DNA of 34,433 nucleotides from Nitrospiraceae bacterium (GCA_005799365.1 SYGV01000141.1:1-34433); one strand, 5' to 3'. Shown: positions 26,493 through 34,433, numbered from the stretch's first letter. The notes: generated by a model from the letters alone, not told the origin. Translations and numbers: made by a program.

Positions 26493-27163
26493 CCCCAGCC
26501 TTTCACGCCGCCACGCTCCTGCAGCTTGAACTCCAGCAAATTGTTAAGCCGGCGGGCCCGCTGATGCAGACTGTCCGCCTCCATCAGAAACTGTTTTTCG
26601 AGCGGGGTCAGATCGAGGCAGCCGGCCAGACTGTTGACCAGCGCCTCATCGTCCACCGCTTGGCGCAACAACCATTCCCGCTGATGCCCGTCATCGCCTG
26701 AGTGCAGGTAGGTATCCAGAAGCCGCACCAGCACCGCCCTGATGGCCGGTTCCAGGCTCACCGCCCCCTCGTTCGGTATGAGCCGGATCCTGGCCTGCCG
26801 GTAGCTTTTCTCATAAAACTGCTCGCCGATCTCAAACCGGGACAGGCCGTGCAACAGAATATTGAACCGGCCGTCCGGCAGCGGCTGCACACTCACCAGC
26901 CGCCCGACACAGCCCACGTCAAAAATCGGTGGATTCCCGTAATAGTCATCCTCCCAGCCCTCTTTCAGCAGCGCCATCCCGACGCACTGGCCCCCGACCG
27001 CCGCGTCGGCAACCATCTCGCGGTAACGAGGCTCAAAGATGTGCAACGGCAGGTAGGTTTTGGGGAAAAACACGACGTCGGGAAGAGGGAAGACTGGAAT
27101 GTGTTCCGGCACATGAAATTCCGTATCCTCGCCGGAGGGGGCGCGCCCTGGATCAATTGGCAT
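26489..27163 (-). CDS. Lon N-terminal (substrate-binding) domain protein
   Basis: IPVFPLPDVVFFPKTYLPLHIFEPRYREMVADAA, CVGRLVSVQPLPDGRFNILLHGLSRFEI. Confidence 0.9.
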   Translation of the reverse strand: MPIDPGRAPSGEDTEFHVPEHIPVFPLPDVVFFPKTYLPLHIFEPRYREMVADAAVGGQCVGMALLKEGWEDDYYGNPPIFDVGCVGRLVSVQPLPDGRFNILLHGLSRFEIGEQFYEKSYRQARIRLIPNEGAVSLEPAIRAVLVRLLDTYLHSGDDGHQREWLLRQAVDDEALVNSLAGCLDLTPLEKQFLMEADSLHQRARRLNNLLEFKLQERGGVKGWG

Positions 27164-27259
27164 GCCTCACGATAGCCGAAGGCTGTTTGCAAAGTCAACA
27201 GCGCACCGGCATGCGACACGCTCCTCGAGATACAGAAAACCCTCTTCAATACAGGAGAT

Positions 27260-28534
27260 TTGCGCGGTCTTCCGTCGCATGTTATAAGCCTGGCGTACCC
27301 GATGGGCCCGATCACCGGGTCGTGTCGGCTGGTGTCCGACCAGGGGGAGGGGCGTCTGTCATATTCCATCTCTCCAGGCCGCCGAGGTCGCGCCGGTTGG
27401 TGTCCGCTCCTCGCTTGCCTCTTGGCCGGCATCCTGCTGGCCATCCCGGCATCAAGCCCTGCGACCGTCCCCGCTGAACCGCCCTCGCCGGGAGTCTACC
27501 GTCACCCTGTGCCCGGATACGTCTATCGTTTTCCACACGACCATGGGGCCCATGAGGAGTTTCGCACGGAATGGTGGTACTACACCGGCCACCTATCCAC
27601 CAAAAGCGGGCGACGGTTCGGCTATCAATTGACGTTTTTCCGACGAGGGGTCGCGCAAGAAGCGGCTCGGGAAAATCCCTCCCGCTGGGCCATCCGCCAT
27701 CTGTACTTGGCCCATGCGGCCGTGACCGATCTGGACCGCTCCCGGTTTTCGTATGCCGAAAAACTGAGCCGGGCCGGCCTCGGCAAGGCGGGGGCCGAAC
27801 ATGGACGACTCCGCGTCTGGATCGACCGCTGGAAGGCCGAAGCCTCTCCTGCCGAACCGCATCGCCATCATCTCCAGGCCGCCGGAGACGATTTTACGCT
27901 GGACCTGACGGTGGCGTCCGAAAAACCGCCCGTCATCCACGGCCAAGGCGGCGTCAGCCGCAAAGGAGCCTCGCCCGAACAGGCCTCCCATTATTATTCG
28001 CTGACTCGCTTGACGACGTCGGGCACCATCACCGTCGCGGGGGAATCCCTGGCGGTCACCGGATGGAGTTGGATGGACCACGAGTTCGGCTCCGGCGACC
28101 TCGGCGCAAACCAGGTCGGCTGGGATTGGTTCAGCATCCAGTTGGACAACCGGACCGAAGTGATGCTCTACCGGCTGCGTCTGGCGGACGGCACGATCGA
28201 TCCTGCCTCCAGCGGAAGCCTGATCCTCCCGGACGGGCGGGTGCAGACGCTGTCGGCATCGGACGTCCGTGTCGAAACCTTGGAGTCCTGGACGAGCCGG
28301 CTCAGCGGCGCCCGCTATCCGGCTCGATGGAAAATCGCGATTCCGTCGGCGGACCTGAGTCTGGAAGTGACCCCGGAACTCGCCGACCAGGAGCTGCTCA
28401 CGACCCGCAGCACCCAGGTGACCTATTGGGAAGGAGCCGCCCGGATCGCCGGCATGCAGCGAGGCATTCCGCTGACAGGAGCCGGGTACGTCGAGCTGAC
28501 GGGCTACGCCGAACGCTTTCGGCAACGCCTCTGA
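27260..28534 (+). CDS. CrtC/AttH lipocalin-like secreted protein
   Basis: FPHDHGAHEEFRTEWWYYTGHLSTKSGRRFGYQLTFFRRGV, SGTITVAGESLAVTGWSWMDHEFGSGDLGANQVGWDWFSIQLDNRTEVMLYRLR. Exact start uncertain. Confidence 0.85.
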   Translation: MRGLPSHVISLAYPMGPITGSCRLVSDQGEGRLSYSISPGRRGRAGWCPLLACLLAGILLAIPASSPATVPAEPPSPGVYRHPVPGYVYRFPHDHGAHEEFRTEWWYYTGHLSTKSGRRFGYQLTFFRRGVAQEAARENPSRWAIRHLYLAHAAVTDLDRSRFSYAEKLSRAGLGKAGAEHGRLRVWIDRWKAEASPAEPHRHHLQAAGDDFTLDLTVASEKPPVIHGQGGVSRKGASPEQASHYYSLTRLTTSGTITVAGESLAVTGWSWMDHEFGSGDLGANQVGWDWFSIQLDNRTEVMLYRLRLADGTIDPASSGSLILPDGRVQTLSASDVRVETLESWTSRLSGARYPARWKIAIPSADLSLEVTPELADQELLTTRSTQVTYWEGAARIAGMQRGIPLTGAGYVELTGYAERFRQRL

Positions 28535-28635
28535 GGGCCCGTCGGCACAGGCGGCGCACCAACCGTTGCCAGGAGGGGTCGCGGTATGATTCGCGCCCTT
28601 GACTCATTTGCCGGTCGTATGGCACGGTCCCGGAC

Positions 28636-29724
28636 ATGCCGATCCTGTCAGGCCCAGCATGGTCGCCACCGACCGCACGTGCGCAATTCCAGCGGATCGC
28701 CGGACTGTTGGTCCTGCTGGCCCTGGGGTGGCTTCCCGCCTGCAGCAAGCAAAGCGACGCCATCGTCTCGATCGCACTGCACCCCGCCAACGCCGCTATC
28801 CTCTACGTGGCCACCAATGAGTCGGTGTACAAAACTCGCGACGGCGGCGTCTCCTGGGAACGGATGGCCACGGACCTCAGCTCCTATCGAGTCCTTTCGC
28901 TCGCGCTGGACCCGGCGCATCCGGCCTCGGTCTACGCGGGCACGATGGGAGACGCGGTGTACAAGAGCCCAGACGGAGGGCAGCGCTGGATTGCGCATAA
29001 TGCGGGGCTGAAGGAGCATGTGTCCGTGGTGAACCGGTTCGTCTTCGATCCGCGTGACACCGAAACCGTGTATGCCGCCACGACGGTCGGGGTCTTCCGC
29101 AGCACGGACGGCGGGCGCCTGTGGGACGAGCGGATGGCCGGCATGAAGGAAGTCCATATCGTGTTCACGCTCACGATGGACCCCGCCAGGCCCAATATCT
29201 TCTATGCTGGCACATCCGGCGGCGCCTATCGCAGCCTGGACGGCACGGCCTCGTGGCAGAAGGTGAACAACGGCCTGATCCCCCCGGAAATTTTGGATGC
29301 TGCCCTCTCCCTCGGCGTCAGCACGATCGCCATCGACCCGAAAACGCCCGACACAGTCTACGCAGGAACTAACAAGGGGCTCTTCATGAGCACCGATCGA
29401 GCCGAGGCCTGGACCCGCATCGGTCAGTCCCTGACCGACCAGTACATCAGCAGCCTCGTGATCGACCCGGTGAATCCGTCTGTCTTGTATGCGGGCGGTC
29501 GATCCGGCATTCACAAGAGCCTGGACAAAGGCCGGACCTGGCAGGCGATGAACGAAGGACTGGAGACGCTCAACATCCGAACCATCGTGATGAGCCCGCA
29601 AGACCCGCAGACACTCTACCTGGGGACGAACGGGAGCGGACTGTACCGAAGCCTCGACGGAGCCCGGAGCTGGACCCGCGTGCACATCACGGACCAAGCG
29701 ACACCCTCTCCCGCGGGGGCCTGA
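28636..29724 (+). CDS. BNR/Asp-box repeat (YCF48-like) putative lipoprotein
   Basis: Lipobox-like LGWLPAC; seven repeats of the form DP..p..vYagt..g.ykS.DgG..W. Confidence 0.8.
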   Translation: MPILSGPAWSPPTARAQFQRIAGLLVLLALGWLPACSKQSDAIVSIALHPANAAILYVATNESVYKTRDGGVSWERMATDLSSYRVLSLALDPAHPASVYAGTMGDAVYKSPDGGQRWIAHNAGLKEHVSVVNRFVFDPRDTETVYAATTVGVFRSTDGGRLWDERMAGMKEVHIVFTLTMDPARPNIFYAGTSGGAYRSLDGTASWQKVNNGLIPPEILDAALSLGVSTIAIDPKTPDTVYAGTNKGLFMSTDRAEAWTRIGQSLTDQYISSLVIDPVNPSVLYAGGRSGIHKSLDKGRTWQAMNEGLETLNIRTIVMSPQDPQTLYLGTNGSGLYRSLDGARSWTRVHITDQATPSPAGA

Positions 29725-29743
29725 CAGACCCCTGCCCATCACT

Positions 29744-30349
29744 ATGCCGACGATATTTCTGGTGCGACACGGAGAGACCGACTGGAACCGGAGCGGGCAA
29801 ATCATGGGCGAGCGGCCCGTCCCCCTGAACCAGCAGGGGCTGGCGCAAGTCCAACGACTGGCGGGCTTGTTGATGGACCGCCCGATCCGGGCCATCTACT
29901 CGAGCCCGGTGGCACGAGCGCGGCAGACTGCGGAGGTCCTCACCTCGGCGACGAACGTCCCGGTGACGATCGACCGAGGGCTGACCGAAATCGGCGTGGG
30001 CCGCTGGGAAGGGCTCTACTGGAAAGATCTTGCCGATCAGATCATCCGGCAGGACTTATACCGCAAGCCCCACGAAGCCCGCCCGCCAGGGGGCGAAACA
30101 TTGCGCGAGGTGCAAGACCGCGCCGTAGCCGCGGTGGAACGGGCCTGCGCAACGCACTCGGAAGGCCCGCTCCTGTTCGTCTCCCATGCCGATGTCTTGC
30201 GCGCGATCCTGGCCCATTATCTCAAGTTGGACCTCGCCACCATACGGCAGGTGCTCGTCAGCCATGCGGCGCTGACAGCCATCGAGATGCACGGACGCCT
30301 GACAGACCTTGTGTGCCTGAACTATCCTCCCGATCCGTCGCTCCTATAG
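29744..30349 (+). CDS. Histidine phosphatase (phosphoglycerate mutase/CobC-like)
   Basis: IFLVRHGETDWNRSGQIMGERPVPLNQQGLAQ, IYSSPVARARQTAEVL, LLFVSHADVLRAILAH. Confidence 0.92.
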   Translation: MPTIFLVRHGETDWNRSGQIMGERPVPLNQQGLAQVQRLAGLLMDRPIRAIYSSPVARARQTAEVLTSATNVPVTIDRGLTEIGVGRWEGLYWKDLADQIIRQDLYRKPHEARPPGGETLREVQDRAVAAVERACATHSEGPLLFVSHADVLRAILAHYLKLDLATIRQVLVSHAALTAIEMHGRLTDLVCLNYPPDPSLL

Positions 30350-30362
30350 CCCGGCATTCGGC

Positions 30363-30851
30363 TCAGTGTCCGCCCTGTCCCTCGGCCCGGCTTTGCCCAT
30401 GCCCATAGCGGCTCTGGTAACGGTTCATCCCCTCGGACAAGATCTTCCATTCCGACGCCGTCAGCATGTCCTTCAACTTGAACCGCAAGCCGAGAATGTT
30501 CGCGGCCGAGCGCATCCGGCTGTTGTTCGCCTCGTCCAAAATCTTCGTGAACTCCTCCGGAGCCGCCTCGTAATTCGCGTTCGTTTCGTATAGCTTCTGA
30601 TGGTATCGGCGTTGCTGCTGGTAGGATTGCTTGATCTCTTCGATTATGTCTCCGACCACCGCCTTCGCGCGTTTGGCCTTGTCCTGATCCTGGACCGACT
30701 GGTCAACAAGCGCCTCCACTTCCTGTTGCGCTTTCTCGCCCATCGTATCCATGCCGCGGCCATGCCCACCCGTTCCATGGTAGCCACCGCACCCGGCCAG
30801 GGGCAGCCAGACCAACAGACTCATTGCAAACCATACCTTGGCGCCATTCAT
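30363..30851 (-). CDS. Putative lipoprotein, Spy/CpxP-like helical periplasmic protein
   Basis: RBS GAGGAGG upstream of ATG 30851; MNGAKVWFAMSLLVWLPLAGCGG lipobox; helical Gln/Glu-rich body. Confidence 0.65.
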   Translation of the reverse strand: MNGAKVWFAMSLLVWLPLAGCGGYHGTGGHGRGMDTMGEKAQQEVEALVDQSVQDQDKAKRAKAVVGDIIEEIKQSYQQQRRYHQKLYETNANYEAAPEEFTKILDEANNSRMRSAANILGLRFKLKDMLTASEWKILSEGMNRYQSRYGHGQSRAEGQGGH

Positions 30852-31205
30852 CAGGAACCTCCTCGCGTAAGAAATACCAGGTATTGCTCCTTGAAGCCTG
30901 CTCATCCCCGTGCGCCTGCCTGCCAAGGGCTGCGCTTGCTTGTAGCCCCGCGCACAGTAGCACAGACTTTTTCTCTTTTCGAGTGCCGGTTTGATGGAAC
31001 CGATGGCCAAGACCGCTTTGCACAAGGCCGAGCGCCATCGGATTGCTTTGAATGGCCCAGCCCATGTAACATGAAGCATGGAAAATCAACCTCTTGGATT
31101 GATAAAAGCAAAAAATCTCACGGCTTGTACTAGCTGGGAATGTCCGCAAGTAGCACGTGCGCCGTATCGCAGTATGTTTTCGTGAACTTGCCATTCATTT
31201 TCTTC

Positions 31206-31234
31206 TTGACAAGCCTCTCATGATTCGCTATAAA
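31206..31234 (+). promoter_or_regulatory. Near-consensus sigma70 promoter
   Basis: TTGACA (31206-31211), 17-nt spacer, TATAAA (31229-31234), 11/12 matches to consensus. Confidence 0.75.
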
Positions 31235-31262
31235 GCAAGCATGCTCGCAAGGAGTCTTGCTT

Positions 31263-31769
31263 GTGGAAGAACTAAAAGACATTCTGGTCGGCCTTGAACA
31301 GCGTATCAATGCCTATAAGACCCGCCTGCAGGAATTGGAGAAAAAGCGGGGCCGGCTTGAGGACGAGATCGCCACGATCAAGAAATACCTCGAACTCGCT
31401 GAAACTCTCTACCGCGTGGAAGCCGACAAGGCCAAGCTCGCCAGCCTGTCCAGCCAAATCATCACCGATGACAAGGGCCCGCGCCTGCTGCCGATGGACG
31501 TCACCGATCAATCGCGCGAGATCCTCCTGGGTCGGAGCAAGTATGTCACCATGAGCGTGCCCGAGGCCGCCCATCAGATTTTACGTGAAGCGAGGCGCTC
31601 AATGCATGCGAAGGAGTTGGTCCAGCGGTTGATTGAGGGAGGCATGCAGATTAAGGGGAAAACGCCTCTGACCTCCGTGGCCACCTCGCTCAAGCGGGAC
31701 CGGCGGTTCAAGAAGGTAGGGCCCAATACGTTTGACCTTCTCGATGAAGCATTAACGAAGGCGGTGTAA
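31263..31769 (+). CDS. Coiled-coil protein with C-terminal HARE-HTH-like winged helix
   Basis: GTG start with AAGGAG 8 nt upstream; N-terminal coiled coil (LEQRINAYKTRLQELEKKRGRLEDEIATIKKYLELAETLY); C-terminal MSVPEAAHQILREARRSMHAKELVQRLIEGGMQIKGKTPLTSVATSLKRDRRFKKVGPNTFDLLD. Confidence 0.8.
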   Translation: MEELKDILVGLEQRINAYKTRLQELEKKRGRLEDEIATIKKYLELAETLYRVEADKAKLASLSSQIITDDKGPRLLPMDVTDQSREILLGRSKYVTMSVPEAAHQILREARRSMHAKELVQRLIEGGMQIKGKTPLTSVATSLKRDRRFKKVGPNTFDLLDEALTKAV

Positions 31770-31817
31770 ACGCTTCGACCAGTTTCCGCCAAGAGTCGAT
31801 GAAAGGAGGTGAGCGCT

Positions 31818-31856
31818 TTGGCAACGAAGAAGGCAGCGAAGAAGAAAAAGAAGTAA
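31818..31856 (+). CDS. 12-codon lysine-rich micropeptide MATKKAAKKKKK (TTG start)
   Basis: AAAGGAGGTGA (31802-31812) is a full-length anti-SD complement, 8 nt from TTG; ORF ttg gca acg aag aag gca gcg aag aag aaa aag aag taa. Confidence 0.6.
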   Translation: MATKKAAKKKKK

Positions 31857-31871
31857 CCCCTCCACGGTTAC

Positions 31872-31905
31872 GGCGCCGGGGGCAAGGCCACTTGCTCCCG
31901 GCGCC
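31872..31905 (+). terminator. Strong hairpin, terminator-like between convergent genes
   Basis: GGCGCCGGGGGCAAG-GCCA-CTTGCTCCCGGCGCC: 15-bp stem with one G-T pair, tetraloop; only a short weak T stretch follows. Confidence 0.65.
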
Positions 31906-32009
31906 CCTTCAATACAGAACACCCTCCCCACGACGACCAACATTCCCGGCACAAACAAGACACCAGGACCACTGTCGGTTCTTGAGAAGGCGTTGCGGCT
32001 GAAACAGGC

Positions 32010-32948
32010 TTAGGCTGCGGGAGCGGCTTGCAGAGCCGCAATAGGCACGTGAGCGGGACGTGAATGGACATGCTGCGGGGCGACCGGAGCTTCCTGGGAG
32101 TCGACCAACACCCAGCTGTCCGGCTGCGACAGGATGGTTTGCACCAATTTGGTGTGGAGCGCATGCCCCGATCGGTCGGCGGTCAGATGGCCGATAACCG
32201 GAACCCCGAGCAAGGCCATGTCTCCGATCAGGTCCAGCACCTTATGCCGCACAAACTCATCGGCGAAACGGAGGCCGGATTCGTTCACAATGCCGTCCTC
32301 AGACAATACCACCGTATTCTCCAGCGAGCCGCCTTTTGCAAGGCCCCTTGCCCAAAGCGCCTCCACTTCTTTCAGAAACGCGAACGTGCGCGCATCGGCG
32401 ATGTCCTGCTCGAACGAGGCCACGGAGCAGTCATACTCGTACGTCTGCCGCTGGATCATCGGATGATTGTACTGAACGGAGCACGTAATCCTCGGCGTTG
32501 TCGCAGGCGTGATCGCGATCCGTCGTCCACCTTCGGCAATCTCGATCGGCCGTAATATCTTTAGGTAGGGCTGCCACCGCTCTTGCTGGGTGATTCCCGC
32601 AGAACGGATCAACTGGACAAACGCGCCGGCACTGCCATCCATCGCCGGAATCTCCCCCCCGTCCAGTTCCACATAGACGTTGTCGATCTCGACCCCGACC
32701 AACGCCGCCAGCAGGTGTTCGACCGTTTTAATCAAAGCCCCGTTCGCACTGAGAGCCGTGCAGAGTTCGGTGGACATCAGATTGCGGATCGAAGCCCCAA
32801 ACGACACGGTGCCACCCCTCTGGTGCCGGATAAATAAAATGCCCGTATCAGGAGGAGCCGGACTCAGCGTCAGCGACACGGACTGGCCCGTATGGAGGCC
32901 GATACCGGAGCAGGAAACCGAATGGTTAATGGTATGTTGCTGACGCAT
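32010..32948 (-). CDS. lpxC: UDP-3-O-acyl-N-acetylglucosamine deacetylase
   Basis: SVSCSGIGLHTGQSVSLTLSPAP, KTVEHLLAALVGVEIDNVYVELDGGEIPAMDGSAGAFV, RFADEFVRHKVLDLIGDMALLG. Confidence 0.95.
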   Translation of the reverse strand: MRQQHTINHSVSCSGIGLHTGQSVSLTLSPAPPDTGILFIRHQRGGTVSFGASIRNLMSTELCTALSANGALIKTVEHLLAALVGVEIDNVYVELDGGEIPAMDGSAGAFVQLIRSAGITQQERWQPYLKILRPIEIAEGGRRIAITPATTPRITCSVQYNHPMIQRQTYEYDCSVASFEQDIADARTFAFLKEVEALWARGLAKGGSLENTVVLSEDGIVNESGLRFADEFVRHKVLDLIGDMALLGVPVIGHLTADRSGHALHTKLVQTILSQPDSWVLVDSQEAPVAPQHVHSRPAHVPIAALQAAPAA

Positions 32949-33233
32949 AAAAATACCCTCAATCCCGCGTAGGATACAGCAAGATAGATGCCAAAAATAT
33001 TCTCTGTCTTTAATTCATAACAAATTGATTTACAAAGATTTATATTCATACCGTCTGTACGGTGTGTTGTAAAAACAAAACATGTGTGCTTTTTTCACCG
33101 TAGTTAAAAAGACAGTGATGGGCTTCTCGTGGCCCATCCTGGACTCCTTCGCCAGGCGCTTCGCGACGCATTCGATTCATTGCGGGCGAAAACCGGGCCA
33201 TGATACAGTGCTCACGCGCACCGGCTGAAAGAC

Positions 33234-33896
33234 ATGCCCATGCAAGAACCAAATGAAAAGCTGATCGCCAAGAAGGAAGAGTGGGCCAAGGCCAAACGCG
33301 GGCTGGTCGAGGATGGGGTGACGCAAGACCACCGCGCCAGGGCAGTTGGGCTCCCGCCGGGTCAGCACCGGGTCAACAACTGGCCGGTTCTGGATCTGGG
33401 CATTCATCCCGATTTGCCGCTGGATCAGTGGGCGCTGACCGTCAGTGGCCTCGTCGAGCAGCCGATCACCTGGACCTGGGAACAATTCCTGGCCCAGCCG
33501 CAAGTCGAACTGGTCACCGACTTTCATTGTGTTACGACTTGGAGCACGTTCGACAACGCCTGGCTGGGCGTCGCCTTTCGCCACCTCATGCAGCTGGTCA
33601 AACCCAAGCCGGACGCACAATTCGTCTATTTCACCAGCTACGACAACTATTCGACGAGCCTCCCCCTGGAGGCCTGCGATGATGACGATGTCCTGCTTGT
33701 CCAGCGATGGAACGGCAAGCCCCTGCCCAAGGAACACGGAGGTCCGGTGCGCGTGCATGTCCCCAAGCGCTATGCCTGGAAAGGCGCCAAGTGGGTGAAG
33801 GAAATTATTTTCTTAGAGAACGACCGTCCGGGATATTGGGAAGTGCGGGGCTATTCGAATACGGCGCTCCCTTGGGACGAAGACCGGTATGCGTAA
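33234..33896 (+). CDS. Molybdopterin-dependent sulfite oxidase-fold oxidoreductase (YedY/MsrP-like)
   Basis: WALTVSGLVEQPITWTWEQFLAQPQVELVTDFHCVTTWS (Mo-ligand Cys), LPLEACDDDDVLLVQRWNGKPLPKEHGGPVRVHVPKRYAWKGAKWVKEI. No signal peptide. Confidence 0.85.
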   Translation: MPMQEPNEKLIAKKEEWAKAKRGLVEDGVTQDHRARAVGLPPGQHRVNNWPVLDLGIHPDLPLDQWALTVSGLVEQPITWTWEQFLAQPQVELVTDFHCVTTWSTFDNAWLGVAFRHLMQLVKPKPDAQFVYFTSYDNYSTSLPLEACDDDDVLLVQRWNGKPLPKEHGGPVRVHVPKRYAWKGAKWVKEIIFLENDRPGYWEVRGYSNTALPWDEDRYA

Positions 33897-33915
33897 CGCA
33901 ACAACGATGCACGCG

Positions 33916-33973
33916 GAATGATGACCGATGACTACGCATCCCGACCATTCATCATTCTGCATTCAGCATTCAT
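33916..33973. repeat. Heptamer array with inverted partner between convergent genes
   Basis: CATTCAT CATTCTG CATTCAG CATTCAT (33946-33973); GAATGATGA (33916-33924) is the exact inverse of TCATCATTC (33949-33957). Confidence 0.8.
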
Positions 33974-33979
33974 TGTTGC

Positions 33980-34433
33980 TCAAGGGCGCGGCTCCAGTTC
34001 GATCAACCCCTTCCGAATCGCCAGAATCGCCGCCTGCGTCCGGTCGTAGACCTGCAACTTGTGAAAAATATTCCGCACGTGGTTCTTGACGGTCTTCTCG
34101 CTCAGATCCAGATTGTTGGCGATTTCCTTGTTCGTCTTCCCGTCCGCCACGAGCCGCAGCACGGTGATTTCACGCTCCGTCAGGTCATGTTCCACCCAGC
34201 CCGGCTTCTTGCCCTTGCGCTGCGCCAACAAGGAAAACTCGGCGAGAATCTTGCTGGCCACCGAGGGATGGATGAGCGACTCGCCCCGATAGACGGCCCG
34301 GATCGCCGCCACGATCTGCGAGGAATCCGTGTCTTTGAGCAAATAGCCCGTCGCGCCGGCCCGGACCAGATCGAAGATATATTGCTGTTCTTCATACATG
34401 GTCAGCGCAATGATGCCGATGTGCGGGAATTCC
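33980..34433 (-). CDS. LuxR/NarL-family response regulator (5' end beyond window)
   Basis: REC end LTMYEEQQYIFDLVRAGATGYLLKDTDSSQIVAAIRAV and HTH LTEREITVLRLVADGKTNKEIANNLDLSEKTVKNHVRNIFHKL; frame stays open to the window edge. Confidence 0.92.
   Translation of the reverse strand, partial: EFPHIGIIALTMYEEQQYIFDLVRAGATGYLLKDTDSSQIVAAIRAVYRGESLIHPSVASKILAEFSLLAQRKGKKPGWVEHDLTEREITVLRLVADGKTNKEIANNLDLSEKTVKNHVRNIFHKLQVYDRTQAAILAIRKGLIELEPRP

Noticed and set aside
31799-32002. 67-aa ORF MKGGERFGNEEGSEEEKEV... overlapping the lysine micro-ORF
   Set aside because: Its start codon overlaps the SD itself and it reads through the hairpin; the TTG frame at 31818 has proper SD spacing.
1-34433. CRISPR arrays, tRNA/rRNA genes, intact IS elements, defence systems
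   Set aside because: No direct repeat-spacer arrays, tRNA-like cloverleaf, rRNA or transposase/nuclease signatures recognised by eye; a covariance or HMM search was not possible.

Overview
This is a GC-rich chromosomal window, densely packed with mostly housekeeping and envelope genes. Overall gene content resembles a Nitrospira-type bacterium, but that is inference from familiarity and no search was run. Recognisable genes include: a radical-SAM/SPASM protein with a C-terminal PCP_red-like domain; a sensor histidine kinase split by a frameshift; lolA, ftsK, rsmA, pdxA; a CDF transporter and a Na+/Ca2+ exchanger; larC and larB; gpsA; an arginine dihydrolase-like gene next to a TIGR00300/LOR-SDH-like gene; truD; a metallophosphoesterase; a MarR regulator; a truncated nitroreductase; an MBL hydrolase; a SirB1-like protein; an ABC-2 transporter pair; a Lon-N domain protein; a CrtC/AttH lipocalin-like protein; a seven-repeat BNR lipoprotein; lpxC; a sulfite-oxidase-fold Mo enzyme; and a LuxR-type response regulator. 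No rRNA, tRNA, CRISPR array or intact transposase was recognised. Two observations stand out. (1) A compact operon at 31206-31905 has a near-consensus sigma70 promoter, a HARE-HTH/coiled-coil protein, an unannotated 12-codon lysine-rich ORF (MATKKAAKKKKK) behind a perfect Shine-Dalgarno sequence, and a 15-bp hairpin. (2) Several degenerate arrays with a 7-nt period, each with a different heptamer and often in inverted pairs, sit at gene boundaries. They supply the stop codons of several genes and most of the LolA signal-peptide coding sequence.
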